Shown here: piece by piece, positions 27,119-35,168 of the stretch
Position numbering within the stretch: the stretch's first letter is position 1
How the letters are laid out: each line of letters starts with the position of its first letter
Assembly (NCBI GenBank): GCA_007713595.1
Contig: VMRY01000070.1
Span: 1-52,859 of the forward strand
Direction: 5' to 3'
Origin: Sedimenticola thiotaurini
GTDB taxonomy: Bacteria; Pseudomonadota; Gammaproteobacteria; Chromatiales; Chromatiaceae
Length of the DNA: 52,859 nt
Made by a program: the position numbers and the translations under genes
The notes under the pieces: model-generated
The model's input: the letters and a program-made list of their open reading frames with translations, nothing else
Told to the model about the DNA's origin: nothing
Database searches by the model: none

Positions 27119-28461
27119 TGCGGTCGATTCAAAGCAGGTTACTACTTGCGGCATCGGTTGTATTGGCGCTATTCCTGGGCGTGGGGGCGCTGGCACTTGA
27201 TCGGGCATTTAAAGACAGCGCAGAGAGTGCCCTGGAGATTCAGTTAACCCAGCAGGTCTATGCCCTGTTGGGCGCAGCCAACACTGATCCACAGGGCAGG
27301 ATGCGGTTGCCTGAAAGCCTGCCAGACCCACGTCTTGCCAGTCCAGATTCAGGCCTTTATGTCCAGGTTGTGGGAGAACAGGATAGCTATAAGTGGCATT
27401 CACCTTCCAGTGTCGGCCGAAGTTTCCCCGCATTTAAAGCCATTCCGCCTGGAACACCGCGTTTTGAATTTATTGCTGCTGATCCGCCCTTCTATCTATT
27501 GAGTTATTCACTCCTTTGGGAAGATGATGCAGGGCATGAGATCTCATACTTTTTTTCTGTTGCAGAAAGTGCGGCCGGGCTTAATGTTCGTGTCGCCGTC
27601 TTCAGGCGCACGATCTTACTCTGGTTAGGGGGCGCAGCCATTCTGCTGTTGCTTATGCAGGGTGCGGTACTGCGTTGGGGCATGAGACCCCTGCGTGAAG
27701 TGGCGGAAGATCTGCGGATGATTGAAACCGGCGAGCAGGAACGACTCAATGGGCCTTATCCGAGAGAGTTGAATAAGCTGACAGATGGGATAAATTCACT
27801 GATTGAGCACAACACGGCCAGTCGGGATCGCTATCGTCACCGTCTGGGTGATCTGGCACATAGTCTGAAGACACCCCTCGCCGTATTGCAAGGTGCGGGT
27901 GAAGGCGATGATCCAGAACTGTTACGAGAGGCTATCTCAGAACAGATACCGCGAATGAATGAAATCATTCAGTATCAGCTGAAATCAGCCGCCGTTGCCG
28001 GTCGAGTTGCCTTTGCCCAGGCAACACCTCTGCGTCCTATTCTAGATCGATTGCTGAATACCCTGGATAAAGTCTATCGTGACAAGGCAATCACCTGGCG
28101 CTGTCAGATTGATCCGGAGCAGCTGTTTCCAGGTGAGCCGGGAGACCTGCTGGAGTGCTTGGGGAACGTGCTGGAAAACGCCTACAAATATGCTAAATCT
28201 CGGATAGAGATCTCAATCAAGGTCGATGAAAAACAGGATATTCAACGACTTTCCCTCTGTATTGCCGATGACGGGCCAGGGATACCGGTTGAAGTCAGGG
28301 AGCGTGTTCTGCGACGGGGGGAACGGGCCGATCAGCAGATGCCGGGGCAGGGTATTGGACTCTCTGTGGCTAGTGGTATTGTGCATCTTTATGGTGGAAA
28401 ACTGGAGATCGCCGAGTCTGCATGGGGAGGGGCGCTGATACTAATCCATATGGAGAATTAG
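27118..28461 (+). CDS. Sensor histidine kinase (PhoQ-like)
   Basis: A 447-residue membrane sensor. TM1 is near residues 7-23, a periplasmic sensing domain runs to about residue 160, and TM2 is ILLWLGGAAILLLLMQGAVL. It is followed by a HAMP-like linker (LREVAEDLRMIETGEQERL). The phosphoacceptor is H248 in DLAHSLKTPLAVL, a PhoQ-type H box. The ATPase has the N box (CLGNVLENAYKYAK), DDGPGIP and GQGIGLSVASG. It overlaps the regulator gene by one base. The ligand, possibly divalent cations, membrane-active peptides or the PepSY partner, cannot be read from the sequence. Confidence 0.93.
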   Translation: MRSIQSRLLLAASVVLALFLGVGALALDRAFKDSAESALEIQLTQQVYALLGAANTDPQGRMRLPESLPDPRLASPDSGLYVQVVGEQDSYKWHSPSSVGRSFPAFKAIPPGTPRFEFIAADPPFYLLSYSLLWEDDAGHEISYFFSVAESAAGLNVRVAVFRRTILLWLGGAAILLLLMQGAVLRWGMRPLREVAEDLRMIETGEQERLNGPYPRELNKLTDGINSLIEHNTASRDRYRHRLGDLAHSLKTPLAVLQGAGEGDDPELLREAISEQIPRMNEIIQYQLKSAAVAGRVAFAQATPLRPILDRLLNTLDKVYRDKAITWRCQIDPEQLFPGEPGDLLECLGNVLENAYKYAKSRIEISIKVDEKQDIQRLSLCIADDGPGIPVEVRERVLRRGERADQQMPGQGIGLSVASGIVHLYGGKLEIAESAWGGALILIHMEN

Positions 28462-28596
28462 CAGACTTTAACTAAACTTGATCTAAATTCACAAAAAAAA
28501 TCCTAAAGTCATTGATTTGTCAGTCGTTATATTGGATTGTACGCATACTAAAACAAGAATCTCTCCAGTTTTATAGGAGATGGGGTCGCCAGTTCG

Positions 28597-29523
28597 ATGT
28601 TCAAATTCAAAAAGAGAGCGCGAAGCAGTCTGAAAGTCGGTGTGGGGTTTCATTCTGACGGGCTCTCATTGGCCTCAATTGACACTATAGGAAACCAGTT
28701 GCGTATTGTTTCCTGCGCTTTTTATACGGGTGATTCAGCACCACTCCTCTCTTCCGTCCTGCATGATGCAGTGAAATCTCAAGGGATACGGGGGGTGCCT
28801 GCAGTGGCTGTTCTGGCCCCCGGTTCTTACTCTCTGTTTCAGGTAGAGACTCCGGAAGTTGAACATGAAGAGTTGAAAAGTGCCATACGCTGGCGCATCA
28901 AAGATCTGCTGGATTTTCATATAGAGGATGCCGTTCTCGATATTTTTGATCTTCCGCAGTCACAGCGCAAAACCGGCCCACGCATGATGTATGTGGTGGT
29001 GGCCAAAAATAGCCTCATTCAACAGTATGTGAATCAACTGGAAGAGATGGGTCTTGAGGTCGGAGCCATCGACATTACTGAACTTGCCCTGCGTAATGTG
29101 CTCGCCTTATCAACTAATTCAGAACAGTTTCAAGCGCTACTCTATCTGCCACCACGCTATGGCATGATTGAGATTGTTGAGGGCGATACGCTATACCTCA
29201 ATCGCCGGATTGAAATTAATGGTAATGATCTTGAGGAGCAGGGTGGATTTGGATTGGATGAGCAGCTTGATTCGCTGGTATTGGAATTACAACGCTCGCT
29301 CGACTACCACGAAAGTCAGTTTGGCATGGGAGCGGTTCCAAATATCTCTATCATCGCTCCAGAATCAAGAAGGGATCGATTAAGGGAATATGCCGATGAG
29401 AATTTGGCGGCCAAAGTGGCTCTGCTGGATCTTAACGGGCTACTTGAGGGAATTGAGGCAATTGATCCATCGACGCTTTACCGTTGCTTGCCTGCTATTG
29501 GCGCTGCGCTGAGGAGTGATTAA
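28597..29523 (+). CDS. mshI: MSHA biogenesis protein MshI (PilM-like)
   Basis: A 308-residue actin-like cytosolic protein, the PilM equivalent of the MSHA pilus alignment complex. It begins with a basic stretch (FKFKKRARSSLKVGVGF), and the ATPase-like core is visible in VAVLAPGSYSLFQVETPEV, AIRWRIKDLLDFHIEDAVLD and LVLELQRSLDYHESQFG. It is the first gene of the msh operon, 135 bases after the sensor kinase gene; the gap is AT-rich and presumably carries the operon promoter. The next gene begins 3 bases after its stop. The usual upstream mshH (csrD-like) is missing here. Confidence 0.85.
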   Translation: MFKFKKRARSSLKVGVGFHSDGLSLASIDTIGNQLRIVSCAFYTGDSAPLLSSVLHDAVKSQGIRGVPAVAVLAPGSYSLFQVETPEVEHEELKSAIRWRIKDLLDFHIEDAVLDIFDLPQSQRKTGPRMMYVVVAKNSLIQQYVNQLEEMGLEVGAIDITELALRNVLALSTNSEQFQALLYLPPRYGMIEIVEGDTLYLNRRIEINGNDLEEQGGFGLDEQLDSLVLELQRSLDYHESQFGMGAVPNISIIAPESRRDRLREYADENLAAKVALLDLNGLLEGIEAIDPSTLYRCLPAIGAALRSD

Positions 29524-29526
29524 GGT

Positions 29527-30138
29527 ATGCGCAAGCAACAGATTAATCTTTATCAGCCCATTTTTCGTAAGCAATCGGTTGCCTTCTCATTTAATGTCAT
29601 GCTGATTATCCTAGCTGTGTCCATTGCAGCCATGGGTGCTGTTTTTGGACTGAGCAAGTGGAATACCCAGAAGCTTAAACAGCAGTATCAGGCGGCTCAG
29701 TTGCAAAATGAGAACTTGGAATCGAATGTCTCGCGTATGGCTGAGCAACTACCGGTTCCACAAGTGAACAAAATGCTTGAGGCTGATCTAAAACAGCTGA
29801 TTCAAAAACGGAAAACAGGTTTTGCGCTATTGAACACCCTCCAGTCACGTATTACTGCAAACAAGGAGGGCTTTTCAGGATACTTTGACGGACTTGCTCG
29901 TCAATCAATTGAAGAGCTCTGGTTTACCGAAATCGCCATTTCAGAGGCAGGCACCCATCTCTCACTGAAAGGGAAAACTTTGAAACCGGAATGGGTACCG
30001 CAGTTGTTGGAAAAGCTGAACGATGTACCGGCGTTTGCGAACAAAAGCTTTCAGGTTATGGATCTGCTTCGCCCGGAGAGTACGGAAAACCTGCTGGATT
30101 TCAGCCTCATAACAGGCGTCAGGAGTAAAGAGCAGTGA
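29527..30138 (+). CDS. MSHA biogenesis protein MshI2 (PilN-like)
   Basis: A 203-residue inner-membrane protein with a short cytosolic N-terminus containing QINLYQPIFRKQS, the PilN-type motif that binds PilM/MshI. One TM segment follows (VMLIILAVSIAAMGAVFGL), then a periplasmic coiled coil (QLQNENLESNVSRMAEQLP) and a ferredoxin-like C-terminal domain (ELWFTEIAISEAGTHLSLKG). The order mshI-mshI2-mshJ is that of Vibrio and Shewanella MSHA loci. It overlaps mshJ by 4 bases. Confidence 0.85.
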   Translation: MRKQQINLYQPIFRKQSVAFSFNVMLIILAVSIAAMGAVFGLSKWNTQKLKQQYQAAQLQNENLESNVSRMAEQLPVPQVNKMLEADLKQLIQKRKTGFALLNTLQSRITANKEGFSGYFDGLARQSIEELWFTEIAISEAGTHLSLKGKTLKPEWVPQLLEKLNDVPAFANKSFQVMDLLRPESTENLLDFSLITGVRSKEQ

Positions 30139-30836
30139 GCCTCCTGTCCGATAAAATTGCCTTGGTTGCAAATCGCTTTGATAGCCTCACTCTCAGAGAA
30201 CGTCTGATGATTCTTATCTTGCTGCTGGCCTTACTGGTTGGTGGCTGGTTGAATCTTTTTTGGGATAAGGAGTCGGCCATTCAGGTACGGATTGCTGGAG
30301 AGATTGACCAGATCAGTGAACAGAACGAATTGCTGAATGCAAAATTGAAAGGTTTGGTCAGCCAGGCAGAAAGTGATCCAAATGTTGATATTCGCAAGCA
30401 GATAGAGCAAGTCAAACAGGTTGTTGCCCAGATGGAGGGGCGGATCAAGGATACGGCGGAGTCGCTGATTGAACCAGCGGAGATGGCGCGGCTGCTGGAA
30501 CGGATACTCCTGAGTTCTGATAATCTCAATCTGGTACGGTTGAGTACCCTGAAAACAGAACCCCTGACAGGTGATCAAAAGAAGGATGATAAAGCAGCGG
30601 AAGTAGTTGATCAGCAAGCGGTGGAAGAGGAAAAACAGAATATTTTTCGACATGGGTTTATTGTTGAATTTGACGGTGATTATCTCTCTGTTCTGCGTTA
30701 TTTGCAGTCACTTGAGGCACTGCCATGGCAATTTTTCTGGGATGGTATTGAACTCAGCGTGACTGAGTATCCAGTTGTTCGGGTCAAACTGCAGCTGCAT
30801 ACCCTGAGCCTGTCGGAGGGTTGGATTGGTGTCTAG
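30135..30836 (+). CDS. mshJ: MSHA biogenesis protein MshJ (PilO/GspM-like)
   Basis: A 233-residue inner-membrane alignment protein. It starts at GTG (GTGA overlap with the previous stop). TM is around residues 20-38 (LRERLMILILLLALLVGGWL), followed by a periplasmic coiled coil (EIDQISEQNELLNAKLKGLV) and a small C-terminal domain (GFIVEFDGDYLSVLRYLQSL). It works with MshI2 and MshK to connect the inner-membrane platform to the secretin. The identity rests on size, topology and operon position. Confidence 0.83.
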   Translation: MSLLSDKIALVANRFDSLTLRERLMILILLLALLVGGWLNLFWDKESAIQVRIAGEIDQISEQNELLNAKLKGLVSQAESDPNVDIRKQIEQVKQVVAQMEGRIKDTAESLIEPAEMARLLERILLSSDNLNLVRLSTLKTEPLTGDQKKDDKAAEVVDQQAVEEEKQNIFRHGFIVEFDGDYLSVLRYLQSLEALPWQFFWDGIELSVTEYPVVRVKLQLHTLSLSEGWIGV

Positions 30837-31203
30837 GTTCACTCTCATTCAGTTGGTCTTGCTATTGTTGTTGCCTCTGACTCTCTATGGCGGTGAATTG
30901 CGCGATCCGATGGAACCGTATGGTTACCGGTTAACCACAGGTGGTGAGTTGGATGCAGCAATGAATACTGTAATAGAAGAGAATACCTTTAGACTTTCAG
31001 GTATATTCATCGGACCTGGAGGGAATAGCGCCATGATCAATGATCGTCGCGTCTATATCGGTGAGCAAATTGACGGTGCTCAGCTTATTACAATCGATCC
31101 CCGTGCAGTCGAACTCGATTTGCAAGGCGATAAAATTAAAATCGAATTATTGCCGATATCAGTAAAAGCACCGGCAAAGGGTTTAACCGGAGGGGGAAAA
31201 TGA
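30829..31203 (+). CDS. mshK: MSHA biogenesis protein MshK (PilP/GspC-like)
   Basis: A 124-residue exported protein with an N-terminal hydrophobic segment (LIQLVLLLLLPLTLYG) and a small HR-like beta domain: LRDPMEPYGYR, FRLSGIFIGPGGNSAMINDR, VYIGEQIDGAQLITIDP, IKIELLPIS. The phrase RDPM(E/D)P and the beta pattern are those of MshK/PilP. GGAGGG lies 8 bases before GTG 30829 and 5 before a TTG at 30826; I prefer GTG. The gene overlaps the end of mshJ and the start of mshL by 8 and 4 bases. It probably docks to the secretin. Confidence 0.82.
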   Translation: MSRFTLIQLVLLLLLPLTLYGGELRDPMEPYGYRLTTGGELDAAMNTVIEENTFRLSGIFIGPGGNSAMINDRRVYIGEQIDGAQLITIDPRAVELDLQGDKIKIELLPISVKAPAKGLTGGGK

Positions 31204-32954
31204 GCCTGATTCGTTGTGTGATCCGATCATCTTTAATGCCACTGACACTACTGATACTGGCTGGTTGTCAGTCTATGGCGCCAAAAGATGGAGGCACCAT
31301 GGCTACTATCCAGGATCAACTGAAAACGCCGCCTGCTAAAACGGAAAAAGCGTCAACCTTACCCCCACCTGCCGTGAGTGCGGCTCTGCTCCCTCCAGTC
31401 AATATGCAGTTGCCGAAACCAACTAAGCGGGCAGTCGTAGCGCGCTTTGATGTGAATGTGAGTGAGGTCCCTGTCCGTGCTTTTTTGATGGGACTGGTTG
31501 AGGGGACCTCATACAACATGGTGGTGCATCCGCAGGTTGAAGGTGTGCTCTCGCTCAGTTTGAAACAGGTGAGTATTCCCGATGTGATGGATATTCTGCG
31601 GGATGTCTATGGTTATGAGTACCAACGTGTCAGAAACGGTTTTCATGTACTGCCTGCAAGACTCCAATCACGTATTTTTCAGGTCAACTACCTGAACATG
31701 AAAAGATCCGGTAGCTCCCAGACACGGGTCAGTTCAGGTCAGGTAACGGGCTCCAGTAGCAGTGATGAAGGGAGTAGCGATTCCTCAAGTGATGCCAGTG
31801 CCGTGACATCTGGAAGTGAGATTAATACCACCTCCGAGGCTGATTTCTGGGCTGAGCTTGCCACTGCACTGCAGTCCATTATAGGAACTGGTGCGGATCG
31901 TTCAGTGGTGGTTTCCCCTCAGTCAGGTATTGTGGTGATTCGCGCTATGCCGAATGAGTTGCGGGAGGTTGAGGCCTTTCTTGATTCCACCGATGAGGCG
32001 ATGCATCGCCAGGTGATCCTGGAAGCCAAGGTGATTGAAGTCGAGCTGAATGATGGTTTTCAGGCAGGCATCAACTGGGCCAAGATGATGACTGTTAATG
32101 GCAACAGCTTCAGTATGGGGCAAACTGGTAGTGGTTCGACGATGTTCAAGAACCCGGGTTCTGCTGGTGTTGAGTTGTTAGAAGGCGGCATCAGTTCCCC
32201 GACAGAAGCTTCACCGGTCAGCTTTACCAGTTTCAACGCCTTCGGTGGTCTGTTTGGTGCAGCTCTTAATACTGGCAGCTTTATGGCCTTTATTGAGTTG
32301 CTCGAATCCCAGGGTAATGTTCAGGTACTCTCCAGTCCACGAATATCAACATTGAATAACCAGAAAGCTGTTATCAAGGTCGGTAGTGATGAATTTTTTG
32401 TCACTGATGTCTCAAGTACCACCACTACGGGCACTTCTACCACCACAACACCCGATATCACCCTGACACCCTTCTTCTCAGGTATTGCCCTGGATGTGAC
32501 GCCGCAAATTGATCGCTACGGTCGTGTAACACTGCATATCCATCCTTCGGTTAGCCAGGTGACTGATCAACAGAAGGTGATCCAGGTTGGTAATGAGACA
32601 CAGAACCTACCGCTGGCTAAAAGCACGGTCAGAGAGTCAGACAGTCTGGTCTATGCCCAAAGTGGCCAGTTGGTGGTGATTGGCGGGTTGATGCAGGATA
32701 CCCGCGGGGAGGAGGTGGCTTCTACCCCGTTCCTTGGCGATTTGCCACTCGTAGGATCTCTGTTCAGACACACCCGTCAGGCAGCGAAAAAAAGTGAACT
32801 GGTGATTGTGCTCAGGCCAACCGTCGTGGAAAGTGCCGAGACTTGGCGTACCAGGGTTTCGGATACGGCTTCCCGTATTCAACAGCTTGATAAAGGTTTC
32901 CACTACGGTAGTCAGCCAGATGTATTTGGCAATCTCGGTGAGAAAACCGAGTGA
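31200..32954 (+). CDS. mshL: MSHA outer-membrane secretin MshL
   Basis: A 584-residue lipoprotein secretin forming the outer-membrane channel for the pilus. The signal peptide ends in the lipobox LILAGC (C23). N-domains follow (VPVRAFLMGLVEGTSYNMVV, ISIPDVMDILRDVYGYEY-like and IVVIRAMPNELREVEAFLD). Then comes the secretin domain from about residue 280 with VILEAKVIEVELNDGFQAGI, VQVLSSPRISTLNNQKAVIK and LVVIGGLMQDTRGEEVASTP. A Ser-rich linker of about 40 residues (around 170-210) separates N0/N1 from the rest. It overlaps mshK by 4 bases and mshM follows 3 bases after. Confidence 0.94.
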   Translation: MSLIRCVIRSSLMPLTLLILAGCQSMAPKDGGTMATIQDQLKTPPAKTEKASTLPPPAVSAALLPPVNMQLPKPTKRAVVARFDVNVSEVPVRAFLMGLVEGTSYNMVVHPQVEGVLSLSLKQVSIPDVMDILRDVYGYEYQRVRNGFHVLPARLQSRIFQVNYLNMKRSGSSQTRVSSGQVTGSSSSDEGSSDSSSDASAVTSGSEINTTSEADFWAELATALQSIIGTGADRSVVVSPQSGIVVIRAMPNELREVEAFLDSTDEAMHRQVILEAKVIEVELNDGFQAGINWAKMMTVNGNSFSMGQTGSGSTMFKNPGSAGVELLEGGISSPTEASPVSFTSFNAFGGLFGAALNTGSFMAFIELLESQGNVQVLSSPRISTLNNQKAVIKVGSDEFFVTDVSSTTTTGTSTTTTPDITLTPFFSGIALDVTPQIDRYGRVTLHIHPSVSQVTDQQKVIQVGNETQNLPLAKSTVRESDSLVYAQSGQLVVIGGLMQDTRGEEVASTPFLGDLPLVGSLFRHTRQAAKKSELVIVLRPTVVESAETWRTRVSDTASRIQQLDKGFHYGSQPDVFGNLGEKTE

Positions 32955-32957
32955 GCT

Positions 32958-33851
32958 ATGTACGAATCCCACTTCGGACTCAGAGAACCCCCCTTTAGTC
33001 TGACCCCAGATACGGATTACTACTTCTCTTATGCGGATCACCAGGAGGCACTGAACGTGCTCTTGGTGGCCTTGCGTATGGGTGAAGGTTTTTTGAAAAT
33101 CACCGGTGAAGTTGGTACTGGAAAAACGCTGATCTGCCGAAAACTGCTAAATATCCTTTCTGATGAAGGCGTGGTTACGGCCTATATCCCCAATCCCTAT
33201 CTGACTCCATCGGCACTTCGATACTGTCTGGCAGAGGAGTTGGGTGTTGATTATCCCATGAATATTGGCGGGCACCGTGCTTTACAGTTGATCAATAAAC
33301 AGTTGATTGCACTAAAGGCATCAGGTCACCAAGTGATACTGTTATTGGATGAAGCTCAGGCATTACCTGAAGAGACACTGGAAGCCATTCGGCTGTTGAC
33401 TAACCTGGAGACGGAAAAGAGTAAGCTTTTACAAGTGGTTCTGTTTGGGCAGCCGGAACTGGATGAGCATTTAAATCGACCTTCAGTTCGACAGCTGAAG
33501 CAGCGCATCACTTTTTCCCATGCCATCCACCCTCTTGATCGGGATGGGTGCGAGGGTTATCTCTATCATCGCTTGAGTGTGGCCGGCTATCGGGGCGATA
33601 AGCTGTTCGATATCAAGGCCATGGAGTGGTTATGCCGTGGCAGCCGCGGCATACCCCGACTAATAAATATATTGGCTCATAAGGCCATGCTGGCTGCTTA
33701 TGGGGAAGGTAAAACGGCTATCGACAAGTACCATGTGAAACGGGCAATAGATGATACCGAGGATGCATTTTTTCTCCCGGGTAGATTTTCCCGATTATGG
33801 CAAATGCTGTTTAACCGACGTTCTACACCAGCATTACGGGGTGGTTCATGA
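32958..33851 (+). CDS. mshM: MSHA AAA ATPase MshM (ExeA-like)
   Basis: A 297-residue cytosolic AAA ATPase of the ExeA/GspA type. It starts with MYESHFGLREPPFSLTPD, the hallmark N-terminus of the family. Walker A is TGEVGTGKTL (K56), Walker B is LLLDEAQAL (D131, E132) and sensor/arginine-finger parts include HPLDRDGCEGYLYHRL and GSRGIPRLINILAHKA. Family members help insert or assemble secretins through peptidoglycan. There is no C-terminal peptidoglycan-binding domain, which is normal for MshM. It overlaps mshN by 4 bases. Confidence 0.93.
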   Translation: MYESHFGLREPPFSLTPDTDYYFSYADHQEALNVLLVALRMGEGFLKITGEVGTGKTLICRKLLNILSDEGVVTAYIPNPYLTPSALRYCLAEELGVDYPMNIGGHRALQLINKQLIALKASGHQVILLLDEAQALPEETLEAIRLLTNLETEKSKLLQVVLFGQPELDEHLNRPSVRQLKQRITFSHAIHPLDRDGCEGYLYHRLSVAGYRGDKLFDIKAMEWLCRGSRGIPRLINILAHKAMLAAYGEGKTAIDKYHVKRAIDDTEDAFFLPGRFSRLWQMLFNRRSTPALRGGS

Positions 33852-35164
33852 GCCTCATAAACCAAATGTTGCGCGATTTGGATAAGCGCGAAACAGGAGA
33901 TGATAAGCCACGCGAGATTATAACCCCATCGCCGGTTACAGCGAGAAGTACAACCCAGTCACATAGCCATTGGTCAATCTGGTTGCTACTTGCTGCTGTT
34001 GTGGTTGCTGTTGGCAGCTATCTGTTTACCCAGGCAGAGTCATTGTTGAATCGCTTGGGCGAGCCACAGGCAGTAACGGTGGCAGATAGCTCTGCCGATG
34101 AAATGGCGCTTGCGGCTAAACCTGTAGCTGTCTCTGACAGCCTGGTAGCAAGTGATGTACTTGAAACGCCCATCACACAGAAGGATATCGTATCTGGTGT
34201 TTCCGCTGATGATTCTCTCGCGGACAAACAAGTTGATGATGTGGCACAAGCGGCGATGGTTGTTGACAATGCACCCCCGCAAACAGTGCATGAGCCAGTA
34301 AAGCCCGCCATTGTGCAAGCCGAACTTTCGCTGCCAGTTGTTAATCCATCTGATCAGATAATAAAAGAACAGCAGGCAGGTAGCGCAGGGGCTGAGTATC
34401 AAGAGAAGACCCAGGTAAAGGCGCAGCAGGTAATTTCTAATGTTGCTGCAGCATCAATTCCAGTACCAGCTAAGGCCGTCAGCAGCGAGAATTCAACGGC
34501 TCAGCATCCCACAGCACCTGCCATGCAAGAGGCTGTAGTCGAGTCAGAGTCGCTCATTCAAGTTAAGCGAGTCCCAGCCAAACAGATTCAGCTCTCTGCA
34601 AATGGCGTTTATCAATCCGCTTTGCAATACCTGAATGAAGGACGATTGAATGAGGCAGAGGAGGCGCTTCGCCAGACCCTGATACTGGATCAGGAAAACC
34701 ATGAAGCACGTCGTTTTCTGGTCATGTTATTGATGAATGCCGGTGAGCAAGCTGAATCCATTTCACTGCTCAATGAGGGGATGCAGATGGCTCCGAATCA
34801 TGTGCCCTATGTAACGCTACTCAGTCGTTCATATATAGAGAGCCAGGATTATTCCAAGGCGATTATTCTGCTACAGAAAAAGCTGCCTGTCACAGGCAAT
34901 AATGCAGAGCTGCTTGCGTTGTTGGGATCTGTGTTGCAACAGAGCGGTCAATACGCACCCGCCATACAGGTGTACAGGCAATTAGTTGAACAACAACCTA
35001 ACAATGCCCGTGCAGTGGCAGGTCTGGCGATAGCGCTGGATGCGACTGGAGACTACGTGCAGGCACTGACCTATTATAAACAGGTACTGGGTTTCAGGTC
35101 GTTACCTGAAGAAATCAATGAGTATGCGCGCCAACGGGTGTTGGCATTATCGGCGGAGCGATAA
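33848..35164 (+). CDS. mshN: MSHA biogenesis protein MshN (TPR)
   Basis: A 438-residue membrane-anchored TPR protein. The N-terminus MSLINQMLRDLDKRE is the recognised MshN start and probably contacts MshM. One TM helix is around residues 43-62 (WSIWLLLAAVVVAVGSYLF), then a long Ala/Val/Gln-rich periplasmic linker to about residue 240, then at least four TPRs (YLNEGRLNEAEEALRQTLIL, SRSYIESQDYSKAIILLQKK, AIQVYRQLVEQQPNNARAVA). The linker is low-complexity and probably spans the periplasm. mshE begins 4 bases after the stop. Confidence 0.9.
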   Translation: MSLINQMLRDLDKRETGDDKPREIITPSPVTARSTTQSHSHWSIWLLLAAVVVAVGSYLFTQAESLLNRLGEPQAVTVADSSADEMALAAKPVAVSDSLVASDVLETPITQKDIVSGVSADDSLADKQVDDVAQAAMVVDNAPPQTVHEPVKPAIVQAELSLPVVNPSDQIIKEQQAGSAGAEYQEKTQVKAQQVISNVAAASIPVPAKAVSSENSTAQHPTAPAMQEAVVESESLIQVKRVPAKQIQLSANGVYQSALQYLNEGRLNEAEEALRQTLILDQENHEARRFLVMLLMNAGEQAESISLLNEGMQMAPNHVPYVTLLSRSYIESQDYSKAIILLQKKLPVTGNNAELLALLGSVLQQSGQYAPAIQVYRQLVEQQPNNARAVAGLAIALDATGDYVQALTYYKQVLGFRSLPEEINEYARQRVLALSAER

Positions 35165-35168
35165 GGGT

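Noticed and set aside
35118-35168. MshE start inside mshN
   Set aside because: The extra 17 residues are out-of-frame mshN sequence; ATG 35169 directly follows the mshN stop and gives the family N-terminus.
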